From Nageia nagi (Eukaryota; Pinophyta), in the NCBI GenBank assembly GCA_050084985.1, contig JBITNC010000001.1, forward strand, positions 215,512,001 to 215,576,000: a stretch of 64,000 nt of DNA, written 5' to 3'. The notes beneath the pieces are model-generated. The model was not told the DNA's origin. It saw only the letters and a list, made by a program, of their open reading frames with translations, and made no database searches. Numbering within the stretch: the first letter of the stretch is position 1; the number at the start of each line of letters is the position of its first letter. This document shows, piece after piece, positions 48,061-61,200 of this stretch. The translations under genes and the position numbers were made by a program.

Positions 48061-49042
48061 CTTCCAACTCATTGATGTTTATTTTTAAAGGTATCATGCA
48101 TATTTATTTAACAAATAAAAATAACTTATGATCACTACAACCCTAACCCAACATACATGTCCTTTGATTATATTTTATTTAGTGTGGAAAAAAGCAATAT
48201 TTTAATTAATGAATATTAATATAATCCATGAGATTCATTACCATTTTAGTGTGATTCTTTAACCAAAGCTTAATGAAATTTGTTTACTCCTTATAAGTGC
48301 AAAGCTTAATGAGATTCATTACATGTAGGAAGTCATTGAGTGTAAATTACCTTAAATTAGATTCTTATAAATCCTCTTCAAGTCATAATCCTTCAACATC
48401 CTTCTACAGTAGTAAGGTAGATAAGAAGAGTTTTAACATGAAGTAAATTTCTTTAGATGAGGTTCTTTAACTCTTGTTCGAGCCATAATCTTTTAGCCTC
48501 ATTTGAAAGTGGTAAGGTAGATAGGAAGAGTTTTAATATGAAGGTAAATACCCACCTAATCAATTGATTAATTTAATTATATTGTAATCTACATAACCTT
48601 GATAAATTAACCTTATATTCATTCCATTATTAATGAAATTTGATTCCTCCTTCCAAGTGTGAAAGTAATTGAGTGAGAGTTCATTACCAATCTTAGTGAG
48701 ATAAAGTGAGAAAAGAAAAATATTCATTTACTATTTTCCTATCACATCCATTCTAATCACCTAAGATCACCTTTCAATCCAAAGGGAGAGCATAAGTGGG
48801 TGTAATGGAAAAATTTAGGTGAGTTTATTGGTACGCTCTCAAAGCAAATAAAGATAAATAACATTCATGCAATTTACTAAAAATAAAGCAAAATAATGCA
48901 TGTTACCTAAACATTCATTTACCCATCCTATATGAAATCTAAGCAAAGAAATCACAAAAATATGTTTATTTCTATTTTCCATTTTAGGGCCTAAACTACA
49001 CTTTTAGAATTGATGAAAGTTGAAATGCATACCCTATGTCTT

Positions 49043-49130
49043 CAGTCACTAGTGTTTCACACTTTTAAATTATAATCATTGGCATTTCACTTAAATCATT
49101 AGCATTCAATTTTGGGTCATCATCATTTAC
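49043..49130 (-). repeat. Motif array of element B
   Basis: Words agtcactagtgtttcac, aatcattggcatttcac, aatcattagcattcaat and gggtcatcatcattt follow each other at about 20-30 bp, the same design as 31208-31356. Confidence 0.65.
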
Positions 49131-49382
49131 ATAGTACAAAAAATAGATAACAAAAAAGAGAAAATAGCAAGAAATTAGTAGTGATACTATAAGATATAGA
49201 ATACAAAAATGATATTAAAATATAGAAAAATACCCCTTATACCTCATTTATGATGGAGTTTATATACAAGGGCCTTCCTTCTAGTGCTAAAATATACTAC
49301 CCAAAAATCAATCATATCAACAAATAGAACAAAGCATGTTACAACCAACAATAATTATTTTATTGAAATTTGAATAGAAATA

Positions 49383-50317
49383 TGAAATCCTTCATGTGGC
49401 TAGTATTCTTAAACAAAGTGGTAACTTGGGAAAACCTTAATAAGAGAGGCTTTCAAGGCCCAAATTGATGCACTCTCTATTCTAGGAAGGAATAAACAAC
49501 CCCTCACCTCTTCATGGAATGTACCTTCTCTTATAATGTGTGGGAAGGCTAGCTAAAAACAATTGGAGTAGCATGGGTTAAACTAAATATAATTACTAAC
49601 TAGTGGTAGCAGTAGAAACCTTATTGTAAGAGCTAGAAACATATTTGGGCTTAATTTATTCCTATATTATTTTAATATATTTGGAAAGAATAGAATGCTA
49701 TAATATTCACCAACAAATCCAAACCAATGGAAGTAATCTTGGTGTAGATAATTAGCAATATTAATGAAATGTAAATGATCAGCTCTAATAAGCAATTTGA
49801 CCTAGGCTAGTTCTCAGGATAAGCATCCCTATGTCTAAAGTAATCTCCCAAAAAGGGCATAGAATTAATCTAGAATGAAGTCTAATTTATTTAGTTCTAT
49901 AATCCTAATCCTCAAATGGATCCCCATACTCTTTAAAGGCCATTCATGAGTAGAGGTAACACCACTCTTATAATTGAAACCTACCAAGGAATATCTATGT
50001 GTAGGTAGAAGGATATAGTGCTACACTATGAATATTTAATCCAATTGATAATGATCTACCAATGTAGTTGACTCATGGAGTTTTCAAGGTATCCAATTTT
50101 GGTTGATATGGAAAACATGCACCCCATATCTTATCTAGATGATTTGTTCAACAAATTTTGTAATTTTTAACTCTTATGTAAATTTAGTATTTTTAGGATA
50201 GTAGTTTTGTTACAAGTCTTTCAAGACTATTGTATATTGAGTTTTTTATTTGAGGGTAAGGGCCCTCCTTAAAACCCTTTTTTCTCTAATTAAAGAAAAT
50301 AATTAGCAAAAAAAAAA
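49383..50317 (+). mobile_element. 5'-truncated LINE 3' end with poly(A)
   Basis: The plus strand reads NLNKRGFQGPN, then PHLFMECTFSYNVWEG with further changes, and then YIWKE-stop-NAIIFTNKSKPMEVIL. This is the zinc-binding region that follows the RT of plant LINEs (zf-RVT), with the Cys residues partly lost. A noncoding tail ends in ten A residues (50308-50317). The flanks on both sides continue the LTR of element B, as judged against element C. I see no clear target duplication. Confidence 0.75.
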
Positions 50318-51111
50318 TCAATTTACAATGATAAATATCATGTTAATTTATGATGTATAATAATGCATTGTATAATAAGGGATCTTGTTAAAGTAAAGGG
50401 AGATAAAGGTTTCATTATACCTCCTTTGAATGGGTGTATTGATGTCTACAAGCTCTCAGTAGTATCTCTAAAAACTTGTAAGAAGATGTTGATGATAATC
50501 TTTGATTATTTGCTATTCTTTTGGCTTTCATTTGCTCAAACTAGCTATAATGCACCTACAAATCTTACACACATACAAATAAGAGACATATCAAGCATAC
50601 TTGATCATATAGTTAAAAATATATAAAAGTAAAATATAATACAAGTATGAAATCATGGAAAAATATAATGTAATTACCTACAAGTCTTAGTGTATTTTAG
50701 TAGAGTATTGTTGCATAAAACTTTGATCTTTTTCTCCTTATAAGAGGTTTAATTTATAGAGTTTTGAGATGGCCAAAATTGCTATTTTGGAGGTAAGGGT
50801 AGGATAAAAAAGTTCATCCAACCTTGCCACTAGGTTTATCCATGTTGGGTAGGATGTAGGATCAAGGATGAGTCATCTAAGATCCATTGGTTTATTTCCT
50901 TAGATGCCCTAATTTTTTCATTTTTACCTTGATTTTGCTAACTTCAAAGTTGCCAACATCAAGGTTTGGAAGATAGCAATTAGTATGGATCATTTGCATT
51001 CATGATTTGAATGCTAGCATTTAGGTAACTATAGTAAACTTTTTTAATTTAGTTTTAATTTCTCCTTCTTCTTTCACTTATCAAAAGAAGGGTCATTTCT
51101 AGGTGTCTACA
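50318..51111 (-). repeat. Outer part of the LTR of element B
   Basis: It contains 'aatcttacacacatacaaa', a TATA-type 'aatttatagagttttgagatggcc' near 50748, and ends 'gggtcatttctaggtgtctaca'. These blocks match the LTRs of A and, inverted, of C. Confidence 0.75.
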
Positions 51112-51724
51112 AAATGCACACCATTATTGGTGTGAAAATAACAAAATTAGTTTTTCAAAAAGATATGATAGCCTTATAAAATATTTATAATCATTTTATG
51201 AACATAAAATAATGAAAACAAATAATAAAAGATAAACATTAATATGTCATAGGGTTAATGAAGGAAATGATGGATAAAAAAATTTGGAGTTGACTTTTTT
51301 CTCATTTGGGTTATTGCTTTCTTGTTTGTCCTTATGCTCTAGAGCTATCTAGTGTATAGTGCTGAGTAGCTTTCTTATCCCTATTCACTATAATGATTCT
51401 ACTCATAGCATGACCATTGATACCCATTAATAGGCCCCTTTTGGCCATGTGATTATCCTATTTGATATACCATTGTTAATGATGTCTAGTGTGGATTAGG
51501 GAGGCCTCTTACTAGTTGATGGGGCCATGTTATTGAATATATTAGAAGCTTTCCATTTGAACACGTAGTTAGTGACATATTCTTCACCAATTTTTTTAAT
51601 TTTATTTCAATTTTCTCACTATATTCTAATCACATTAATGTATCATATGTTTAAATTTAAATTAATATTCTCTACCATTTAATATTTGATTTTAAGTTAA
51701 TCTTTCTTTATTACCTCCTTGTAG

Positions 51725-53523
51725 GATTGTAAGGTTTTGATACTAGATGGATCTATGTCTAGAGAAGCATTAGAGAAGGAATGGTCCTATAAATATACCA
51801 ACCATGAGGAAGATATCCTCTCATAGTGTGGGTTCATTGAATTGGCTATTTTAGGACATATCTAGCAAGACCTACCCCTATTAATAACATTGGTTAAGCA
51901 TTGGGATCTTAACTATAACACCTTTCACCTTCCCCCAAGTGAAATGAGTGTTACCCTTCTTGATGTATATCAAATATGGAGAATTTCCATTATAGGTTAG
52001 CTTATTCATAAAGTTGAGGTAATAGTCAACAGAGTGAGAGAAAAGTTGGCTTTATGGCTTACTGTATAAGAGGATCATGATTGGAAGCACTAAGTTACTA
52101 TATTGGATGAGGTTTGTAGGTTTGCACCATAGAGAAGGCACTTGAGGCTTTACATTTCCTTTATTATCTCTACCTACCTATGCCCCAACAAGAGTAGCTC
52201 ATCTTTTCCTCTTGGCTTGGTATGAGTAGTGTAAGAGATTTGCACCAAGGGGAATCAGTTTACATGGTCACCACTTATGTTGGCCAAACTCTATAGGGAC
52301 TCATATAATTTTGTGATTGTTGATAAATTCAACATTAGAATAGCTCATGAAATCCTACTATAGGTGTGGGAATATGAGAATATTATGGTGATCAAACCTA
52401 TTAGGCTATAGAGGAAAAGAGATGACCCAAGGGATATAAATTTGACTTGATGGATCTAAAGGGAAAAGGGGTAAAAAATATTTGTATACACTAGAGGCCA
52501 TATGGCAAGAGGTGGATACATTATAGGTTGAGGACTAGTTTGGGTCTTTTATGTTGAATTTCTATGGAATGAGGATGCCCACTAGCTAGTATGGGTGAGA
52601 TAGGACTATTTCTAGATTAGGAGGAAGCTAGTGAAGCCCCACTTCCCCCATTATATGCTTATGTAGTTTGGGATTTAGTTAGGAATCCCACTATTACCTA
52701 CCTATTATAGGAGGTACATGATAGATCAAGATGCACTTTTAGGATCATAGGTGATACCAACTTAGAGATTGACCTAGGAGGATACCAAGGTCCATGATGG
52801 TGTAGCAAATGTTTCAATGGCATCTAGGATTGTACAGAGATTCCAAACATGGTGGTAGACCATTCAACCAACTACCCTTGGTTTGTATAAGGATAATGAG
52901 GAGGAGGAGGTAGTTACATCATAAGAATCCTCATAGGATGATTCATATTAGGTGGATAAGTTGATGCATGAGACACCTATATAAGAGGGTCCTACAACCC
53001 TAAGATTGTAACATTGGCAAAGGTTATGCCACTAGAGGCACTAGGTAACAAATTAATGATATATTTATTTTTGCAAATTTATATATGATTAGGAAATTAA
53101 TAATGCAATCAATTCTTATAAGCAAGGTAGATACATAGGTGATAGCCTTTAAAGTTGAGATTGAGAGGCTTAAGCCTTTAGAGGGTGAGATGACCACACT
53201 ATAGGCCACACTAGCTTCTAGGGATGCAAAGATTATCACACTAGAGCAATCCATAAATAAGTTGTAGAAGTGGATGGATATACCTACACCCAACAAGTAG
53301 TGGTCTTTCATACAAAGCCTCATCTAAAAGATTAAGAAGAAAGATAATGATATAGTAGTGCTAAGGGATATGTACAAGTGGGATAAGGCCCTCTTGACCT
53401 CCTATGAGGTCAACATGAGTGAGGTATCAAGAGGGATATTAGTATCAAGAGCTAGCAATACTAGTAGGAGGACCAGGCAAAGGACTAATGAGGTTGGTAG
53501 TAGTAGTAGTAGTGCATGCCATT
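51725..53523 (+). pseudogene. Plant mobile domain (PMD) pseudogene with coiled-coil C-terminus
   Basis: After a pyrimidine-rich stretch ending in AG (possible 3' splice site at 51724), one frame reads DCKVLILDGSMSREALEKEW, then LVKHWDLNYNTFHLPPSEMS and VTLLDVYQIWRISIIG (near 51890-52010). This is the core of the plant mobile domain, known from MAIN/MAIL1 proteins and from transposons. Later pieces include QFTWSPLMLAKLYRDSYNFV (52260-52320). The C-terminus (53150-53523) is a coiled-coil-like, Lys/Glu/Leu-rich segment ending in five AGT (Ser) codons and A-C-H-stop. The four stops in that segment (three TAG, one TAA) all fit Gln codons. It lies antisense to gag of element L. Confidence 0.7.
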
Positions 53524-54559
53524 AGCTATATATTTGGCCATCCCTTTTTGTATATTATGAAATTATATGATATATATTTATTAGCTTTTTTGGCATTCAA
53601 TTTGTGTAAAAATGTTTGATTTTTATATGCTTTGGATGTGAATGTGTTTGTATAATGTTTTAAAATAAGTAAAGTGCAATGTTCAAATTTCAAATTTATA
53701 AGTAATAAATCATCCATTAAGAGCAATGTATACCATATTAAGCAAGAAATTAATTTAGAGAATTAAATATAACATTTAACACTCTAATAGCATACATTTT
53801 AACTTGATTCAATGCATAAAATTTGTAATCAAGAATGTAAGAAATAATCAATCACCAAATGAAGGTACCCTAAGTACCAAAGCTAAGCAATAAGCATAAT
53901 TATTTTCTTTTAAATGATGATAAATGTATAATTTACTCATTTTAATTAATCAAGAATGCAATAAAGATGAATAAAATTCTATTCTTTTTAATTATGTTCT
54001 AGGAAAGGCATACTATTAATGGTATGAAAATAGATGGCACACTATTAGTGGCATGTCATGTAAGCACTATGATGTAAAAATTAAGAAATAATGAAAACAT
54101 ATTTACATAGGATATCAATGAGATAATAATCAACTGCATATAATGAATAATAATACACAATGGTAAAACCAATATATATCCTAGCTAATATATAATACTA
54201 TTTTGATTTTTATGTTTTAAGCAATGATTTTACATACTTGGGATGGTTTGGCAATCCTAACATATTTTGTAAATGCAAAAGAGAGGGTTTTTTATTGTTA
54301 CATATTTCATGCTTTTTATGGCATACAAACATGTATGCACTCCTTTAATGATGTCTTCTTACTTTTCTTTCTCTCCATGCTTTTATTTTCAAGTACTACC
54401 ATAACTACTTGCTTGCATCAGACATCCACTACATCTGTTCTTGTTAAAAAATAATAATTCATGCAATGTGAAGTACTTACTATAGTAATGAAGCCTTTTG
54501 GTTGTGAAGTTGGTAAAGGATTTGTGAATATCTCCAATTTTCTATTATTAGGATGTACA
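53524..54559. other. Noncoding stretch between the PMD pseudogene and gag of element L
   Basis: AT-rich, with no recognised frame. It contains two palindromic words close together: CATACTATTAATGGTATG (54009-54026) and GCACACTATTAGTGGCATG (54037-54055). The open frame 54224-54454 on the plus strand has no recognisable domain and is probably chance. Confidence 0.4.
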
Positions 54560-56650
54560 ATCCCATCATTTCTAGCTGAATTATCATCCATCCAAATTTC
54601 TTTCTTATCAATGAAATCTTAAATGATATTTCTTAAAACCCTACAAGTTTTTATTTGTTATCCTAGTGTTTTATGATAATTGCAAAATTCCTCATATATA
54701 TAATATTTAGGCACACCATTAGGAAAATGAGGCTAAATAATTGTTTAAAGTTCAATAAGTTCTTCTTTTAATAATGCATTGATAATATTATCAACAATAT
54801 CAGTTAACTTTATGAATTTCATTTCAGGTTTATTATTTCTTTTATCAACAATGTTTATTTCAATTTTCTTATAATTTTTAGGAGTTTTGACTTCCTTTTC
54901 ATATGTCTGAGATTTTTTAGAATGCATCTCATAAAGTTTCTTAATGCAAGTCACTTTTTTAAACAAAACATCCATCATTTCAATGTCATATCATGATTAG
55001 AGATAACTAATAACTTATATACAAGCAATGAAGCATTATAAAATGTATCTTTAAAATCTTGCTTAGGCATAGTAATCTTATTTGTATTTTGCTTCCATTC
55101 TTTCACAAAACTAGCTAAAGATTGATTAGGCAATTATTTAATTTTACACAAATCTTTAAATTGAACCTTTTTAGCAATATTGTATCTAAAGCACTTTAAG
55201 AATTGATGTATCAAATCTTCATATTTATCAATTCTCTTTGTAGGAAGAAGAAAATATCATTTCAATGACTCATCTTTCAAACTATGTAAAAATAATTTAG
55301 CAAGCATATATTTATCATGATCATATTCCATAACTTCCTAAAATTTTCTAACATGCATTTTTAGATCTTGTAAACCATCAAAATTTTAAATTTTATACTC
55401 TTATTACCATTAAGAACTTCAGAAATAATTATGTTAGTCAAAGGTATTTTCAAACAAAACAAAAAATCATCTTCATCACCATTAAGCAATTCCTTTTTAA
55501 ATTTCTTTATCCTTTTCTTAGTTATATTAACAGTGTTTAATATTATAGGAGTTTGAGTCTAAATAAGAGGTACATTAGCTATTGAGGGTGATGGAGGGGT
55601 TTGAGGTGGAACATTGTTAATTTAAGAAGAAAATTTCTTTGTATTTATAAGCTCCTTTTTTTTTTAAGTGAAACAAATGGCCTAATTCTATTTACCCTTT
55701 CATGATCAAGTATAGCAATTTTATCATAAACTCTAATTGTTTCTCATAAGTAGCTTTATAAAAGGATGTGGTTTCTTAATCATATTGAAGGACTTCAAAT
55801 TTAATATTTTGTTCTTCTTGTAACCCATTAGGATGATTCTTATAAGCATTGTTAATGGTATTAGCAAGTTATTCTCTAATGCTTAAATTAGGATCTTCAT
55901 TTTGCAAAATACCCTTACCTTTAGAAAGCATACCTATTTTGAAATGGTTAGGTTTGGGAATTAGGTATTTTTAATCTTCATCCTTGAATTCCATTCCATC
56001 ATCCTCAACATTCACTTCACTTAGAGGATTTGGAGCACCTTGTTCCACTTCACTCAAAGGCTTCATATCATCTTCATCCACACTATTAGTGACATGTGTG
56101 TAGGTTGGCATGCTATTGGTAGCATCTTAATTAATAGTAGAAACCCTCTATCTTGATGAACTTAAATTTTCATAAGAAATAAGACTATTTTATGACTATG
56201 AATATGCAAATTTCTCTTCTAATAACTCATAATTTGTTAGAATATTAATAACAATTTCAGCATTATGAGTAGGAAAATATTCCAAATTTTCCTTATCAGA
56301 TAACAATTTCTTTATAGAGTGAACATGGCTAGGAATTATATATAATTATTCAATTTTAACATTACTATCAAAAGTATAATCATGACTATTCAAACTCATA
56401 GTTTTAAATTTAGAATGATTAATATTTATATCAAATCTATGGGGAGTTTTAGCAATAATATCCATTTTCTTGCTAGAGCTTGTAGATTTGGTATCACTAT
56501 GTGTATCAAGCTTCATATAGTTATTAAGATGAGGTTCTTGTAGAGGTAAGTTAGGGTTATTCCTAACACTTATCTAAATATCATTAAAATGAACCTTACC
56601 TCTAGATACTTTAGGTTGTTTGACATTCAAATCCATTTTCAAAATATAGG
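54560..56650 (-). pseudogene. Gag of element L
   Basis: Reading the minus strand from about 55380: HVRKF, then YDHDKYMLAKLFLHSLKDES, then IDKYEDLIHQFLKCFRYNI and LPNQSLASFVKEWKQ (55100). This is a retrotransposon Gag domain. The open piece 54978-54745 follows (NKPEMKFIKLTDIVDNIINA). Near 54690-54600 comes CNYHKTLGHQIKTCRVLRNI, the CxYH...GH...C motif with all ligands present. The N-terminal part (56650-55500) is a polar, decayed frame with a poly-Lys/Asn character. Stops are scattered. Confidence 0.75.
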
Positions 56651-56892
56651 TAGAATAAACCCTAGTTTTGTCTTTTTTTTAGCTACTATTCAAGGATCAT
56701 CAAGTAGAGGGATGAATAATAGCAAAAATAGATTCATGAATTTTTAGAAATGATGCCCTAGATTGAGATATAGGTGCATAAGAATGTCAACTTTACCAAA
56801 ATATAGACCTCAAATTATGCAATTATGAACAAACATAAAATAAATAAATGGTACACAAATATATAATGATTATACAATGATATGTTGTATAT

Positions 56893-57658
56893 TGTAATGT
56901 CCCAAAAATAAATATTTTTGTAAATGTTTCCTACACTTAATTATAAAAGTTAAAAAAATGGGTTCACGTGACTAGGAGACATAACTTGAGTTATGTTTAT
57001 TTATGTTTTATGTTTTACATTTTTATGTTGTAATAGGGAGTTTTAAGTGATTTTAAGGTTGGGATATGTCAACTCTAAATTATAACCTCATCATATAAAA
57101 GGAAGTGAGAATCCCATTTTGGGTATTTTATGTTGATATCTAAATTAAATATTGAAACCCTAGAGTTTCCATGAGTTGAGATTACAAGTATTGCTCATTC
57201 CCATAGTGCATTGGAGGTGCATGGTTAGGGTTTTGGCAATATAATTAAAGGTGTTGTTGCCTTAAAATATCAAAAATAGAAAAAGAGATATCTATGAGTG
57301 ATTTATGGCACTTTTGGGAGCATTTGTGATATGTGTTTTAGACCTATTGGTAGCCCAAAACCCTATGCTTCTATGTGGGATCATTTTTGGGAGTTTTAAA
57401 ATTAGTCCAATCTTGGGGTCAGTTCAACCTACTTATGGGAGTTTATATTTACATTTTGAGTTCCTTAGGGACTCCATTTGTCCATTATAGCTATTGTATT
57501 GGTTTAAAAATATTTAATATATGATACTAGATAATTTCTCCTCATACTTATGTCATTTTATGAGCAATTTTTGAGTTGTTTTATTAATATAATTTATCTC
57601 TGTAGTTTTATGTTGAGGGTTTGCTAGAAAAAATATATTTATAAAAAGGAACATCACA
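56893..57658 (+). mobile_element. Solo LTR (766 bp) of the G-type family with TATAT target duplication
   Basis: It starts TGTAATGTCCC and ends GGAACATCACA, inverted-repeat ends like those of element G. The five bases on both sides are TATAT (56888-56892 and 57659-57663), an exact target duplication. A TATA box (catataaaaggaag, near 57093) sits at the place of the one in element G (ttataaaaggagatg). There is no internal sequence, so it arose by LTR-LTR recombination. The open frame 57305-57490 inside it is chance. Confidence 0.85.
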
Positions 57659-57817
57659 TATATCTAATTATAAAAAAAACCTAATATAGAGTGAAGTAAT
57701 GCATGTAAAATCCTTAAAAGTAGATAGACATGAATTTTTAGAGGATTGAGATCAAATTTGGGATGAGATCACAACATATCTTAATAAGAGTGAAGCAATG
57801 AGTCAACCACCAAAATT

Positions 57818-58273
57818 TGGAACTCTTGATTTAGATGATGTATGCCACTAATGGTTTAGGAGCATAACATCATTGAATTCATGGATTGAATGATTTGTGT
57901 TATGTGTAAGATATAGAAATTTTAAAGCTTAGAGTATAACAAATTCTCAATGATAGGTGGCATCCAAAGAAGTTATTATAGTTGACAAACACCTATCAAA
58001 TTTCTTTATCATATCAAAAGAGTTTTGCCTATGTAAATCAACCTATTCTACCTATATTTATAGCCTATAAAGCACATAGAGAGGAATGATATGAACTTCC
58101 AACAATAATGATAATCTTTACTATATTTATGATAACTTAAAATATGAACCATGGCAAATGATATTGCATTGTAATATTAACTTTATCTTGATTTATGTAT
58201 TATTACCATTAATCATTTCATAAGTTTAAATATGATTTATTAAATAAATAATAAATTATTTTTAGGTGTGTAC
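57818..58273 (-). repeat. 5' LTR of element L
   Basis: The minus strand starts TGTACACACCTAAAA (58273) and has a TATA box CTATAAATATAGG (58062-58055). The inner edge is CA at 57818, followed by AATTT and the primer-like TGGTGGTTGACTC (57812-57800). The inner edge is approximate. Confidence 0.6.
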
Positions 58274-61200
58274 AGTTAGCATAGGTGAACCTACATTAGG
58301 ATCATTTCCAATGTTGTCTCTTTTGTTAGGGGTAGAGAGGTGACACCTAGGTCCCACTTTGCACCATTTTGTGTATAGGGAAATTCCCCCTTGCATGGCA
58401 TGTGGTTATGGATGAGCTCAAAATGGATGATCTCCCTTGATCCTCATGACCTTCATGGTGGGAGGTCCACTTGTTGGGTGGGGAAAGGTCTTTCTTAATT
58501 CATGGCACTACTTCTTACTAGTATGGGGACCATCTCCATCTTGCTATAAAGGGGTATCTTTATTGCATAAACCTACCAAAAAGGAATGGGGAGCTCCTCA
58601 CCTTCCCATGGTCTAACAACATCCCTCCCTATGATGGATCATTGGTTAGATGGATTGATTATAAATGATAATAGGTGCCTTCCCTTATACCATCCTCTAA
58701 GGATAGACTAGTTGATCCCTAACTCATTTCTTAAGGGTAAATAAGTGATACATGATAGATTGTAGGTAGCTAAAAGCATGCTATGGCCTAGATGATCACA
58801 TTATGGATGATGGTTTAGGATCCTTAGGTTCTAGAATATTGAATGTGATGTGAGATGACTTTGAATTTCTCTTATTTTTGTCAACTTGATGCAACTTCAA
58901 ATCTCTAGAAACCTCACCTAGAGGAACTATTATTTGATGTATAGCAAAAAGGCACTAAGACCCACCTTAGTACCTAGGTATTCATGATGCAAGGGATACC
59001 TTCCATAAAGATGCATTCCACTTTATTATTATCTAAGATTTAATGTGTCTTCCTTTATCAATGTAGTAGGTCATTTAATGTCCATTATTAGGCCCGTTCA
59101 ATTATGTAGTGTGATAGATTGAATGATGGGATCAATCATGGGTGATCAAACCCTACCTTATGTTGATAATGTATTTCATTTTAAAGAACACCATAGGAGG
59201 TGCCAAGCTAGCTATAAGTCATGTGATCAACTCATTTAAGCTATTTGAGGCCTTATTCTTGAGCTCTATTTTATGACCCTTATCCATTGCATCAAAGGTC
59301 AAAAATCTTGGATCCCCATGTATGGATTTTTATTGAGCACTCAAGCATGGTGAGATGGGTAATACTAAAATTTCATTAAGATGTTTGTATAACTAGTTCA
59401 ACATATTAAGGATTTAATCTTTTTATGGGGAGAGTGCTCATGATATCTCATCATAGGTCAAGGTGACTTGTAAGAGGGTTTTTAAGCCCATTAGTCCTAC
59501 ATCAAGGACCATGTCAAGTGATAGGGACCTACCTTTGACCCCTAAGATGTTATCAAGGCCCATGGATCAAGTGTTATTGATCTTGTATGATCATGCATCC
59601 CTACCACTATGGTCTCTCTAGAGTACCAAGGGATTAAGGAAACCACAGATACCAAGGACCTCCCCTAGACCTCTATGATGTTCTCAAGGCCTATGGGTTA
59701 GGTGCTATCAATCATGTGTGATTGTGCATTCCTATCCCTATAGATATCTAAATCACCAAGGGAATAGGGGAACCATGGGGTCTAATTCTCCTCCCCTAAC
59801 ACATACATATTAGGTTCTTTCAAAAACATGGTTAGGACAAACATGGGAGGCATGCTTGTTGCACTACAAGTGGCATGATCATCATCCATTAGAATATGAC
59901 TTCCAACCAAAAATAACTCTTGGAAAAATTAAGAACATAGAAAAATATGAGACTTAGTATGAATTGCAAAATCCCATGAATCACTAAGTCTTTAAATTCA
60001 AGTTACACTTGAGACCCCATATATTTGTACATTTTCTTAGGCTATGCACTTTCACTTGAAACCTTCCCACCCATTATGTGGGATAAGAGTATACATGGTC
60101 ATTTAGATCCTTCAAGATGAAATTACCTAAAATACACATGCTATGCCATCACACCTAGCCCAATTAGTGATGGCTCCATTCAAAGTTGATGTTTGTTAGG
60201 CTTATGGATAGTGTAGCTTTGTACAATAAAACTTTACATGCCTTTGAATCCCCATATCAAGTGCTACCATGCATTTAGCTTAACCATATCAATAATCAAA
60301 TGAAAATAAACATCTAAGGATTCACCTATTAATAATGAGAAAATTGGGAACAACTCAACATGAAATTCTAATGGTAGCATCATCCAAATTATAGTTTATG
60401 AATGCATCCTCATAGGTGGACCAAGTCTAAGTCCCTTGGAATGGGATACCAAAGAGGTTAAGAGCCTTGTTATGATAAAACCCTCTCACAACATGAGGCA
60501 TTATTGATGAGTTAGGTTATTTGTAAATACAACCCTAATTAAGTGGCAAATTCCATCCAAGGCTAAATACAAGTAAGAGAATTATAATGAATATGTACCA
60601 TGATGGAAAGATGAAAATGAATTTGTAAAGAGAATTAAAGAGTGCTTAAATTTGTTAGGATGGAAGTAGATGGAGGTAAATGATGTGCATCATTCAAATG
60701 TAGCATGATGAGAGTTAGAATATCACTCATATTATGGGGCATACCAGCATAGTCTATTGGGGCAACATAAGTATGAATGGAAGGTTTCCTAATGTATCAT
60801 CATCTTAATGGTTATGATATGAAGTGCACACTCTTTATGGTATACTATGAGGTACTTGTACACTCATGATGTGAACCAATAGGATTTCCATATAACTCAT
60901 CTTAAAACACCAACTAAAAATTCTAACATGTGTGCAAGTTGGTGGTCCAAGAAACCTATGAGATATAAGGAAGTTAATTAGTGAGATCCACTAGCTCAAC
61001 AAGATGCACTATTGACTAACCTTGATCTTATATGAAGGGTTTGAGTGTGTTCAAACCTATTAAGACCTAAAAAATGGTGAACTATGTCCCAACAAGGTGA
61101 ATCCTAAGAAAACTATAATGGAGGCCCATAGCAATACTAACATGCAAATTATTTATCTAACTTAGGTATAGGTAAGAAAAACTAATAAAACTATATATTA

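Larger units (their letters stand above)
45506..48068 (+). mobile_element. Element G: Ty3/Gypsy retrotransposon, 5' part (LTR, primer site, gag)
   Basis: A 1104-bp LTR (45506-46609) starts TGTAATGTCCCCAA and ends TTGGGGATATTACA, near-perfect inverted ends. It is followed after one base by the initiator-Met primer site and by gag and the start of protease. The element is cut off near 48068, where element B begins. It is inserted in the gag of element F. Confidence 0.85.
48069..51111 (-). mobile_element. Element B: A-family retrotransposon, 5' part, split by a LINE
   Basis: On the minus strand an LTR (51111-49293) starts TGTAGACACCTAGAAATGACCC. It is followed by a primer-like site (AGCACTAGAAGGAAGGCCC, 49289-49271), the motif array (49130-49043) and 5' untranslated blocks, as in element A (30120-31000). 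It is cut near 48069, before any gag. The LTR is interrupted by LINE sequence at 49383-50317. Confidence 0.75.
51112..58273 (-). mobile_element. Element L: Tat/Athila-like gag element with antisense PMD gene
   Basis: The minus strand has a 5' LTR (58273-57818, starting TGTACACACCTAAAA), a candidate primer site and gag (56650-54560). Left of gag are noncoding sequence and, on the opposite strand, a plant-mobile-domain pseudogene (51725-53523). A solo LTR (56893-57658) is inserted near the 5' end. No pol and no left LTR are seen; the left side is covered by element B. Whether the PMD gene belongs to L is inferred from position and from related palindromic words on both sides of it. Confidence 0.6.

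Noticed and set aside
53024-53323. 99-codon minus-strand frame
   Set aside because: It is antisense to the coiled-coil end of the PMD pseudogene, whose frame has recognisable family features.
57305-57490. 61-codon plus-strand frame
   Set aside because: It lies wholly within the solo LTR and has no counterpart in the LTR of element G.
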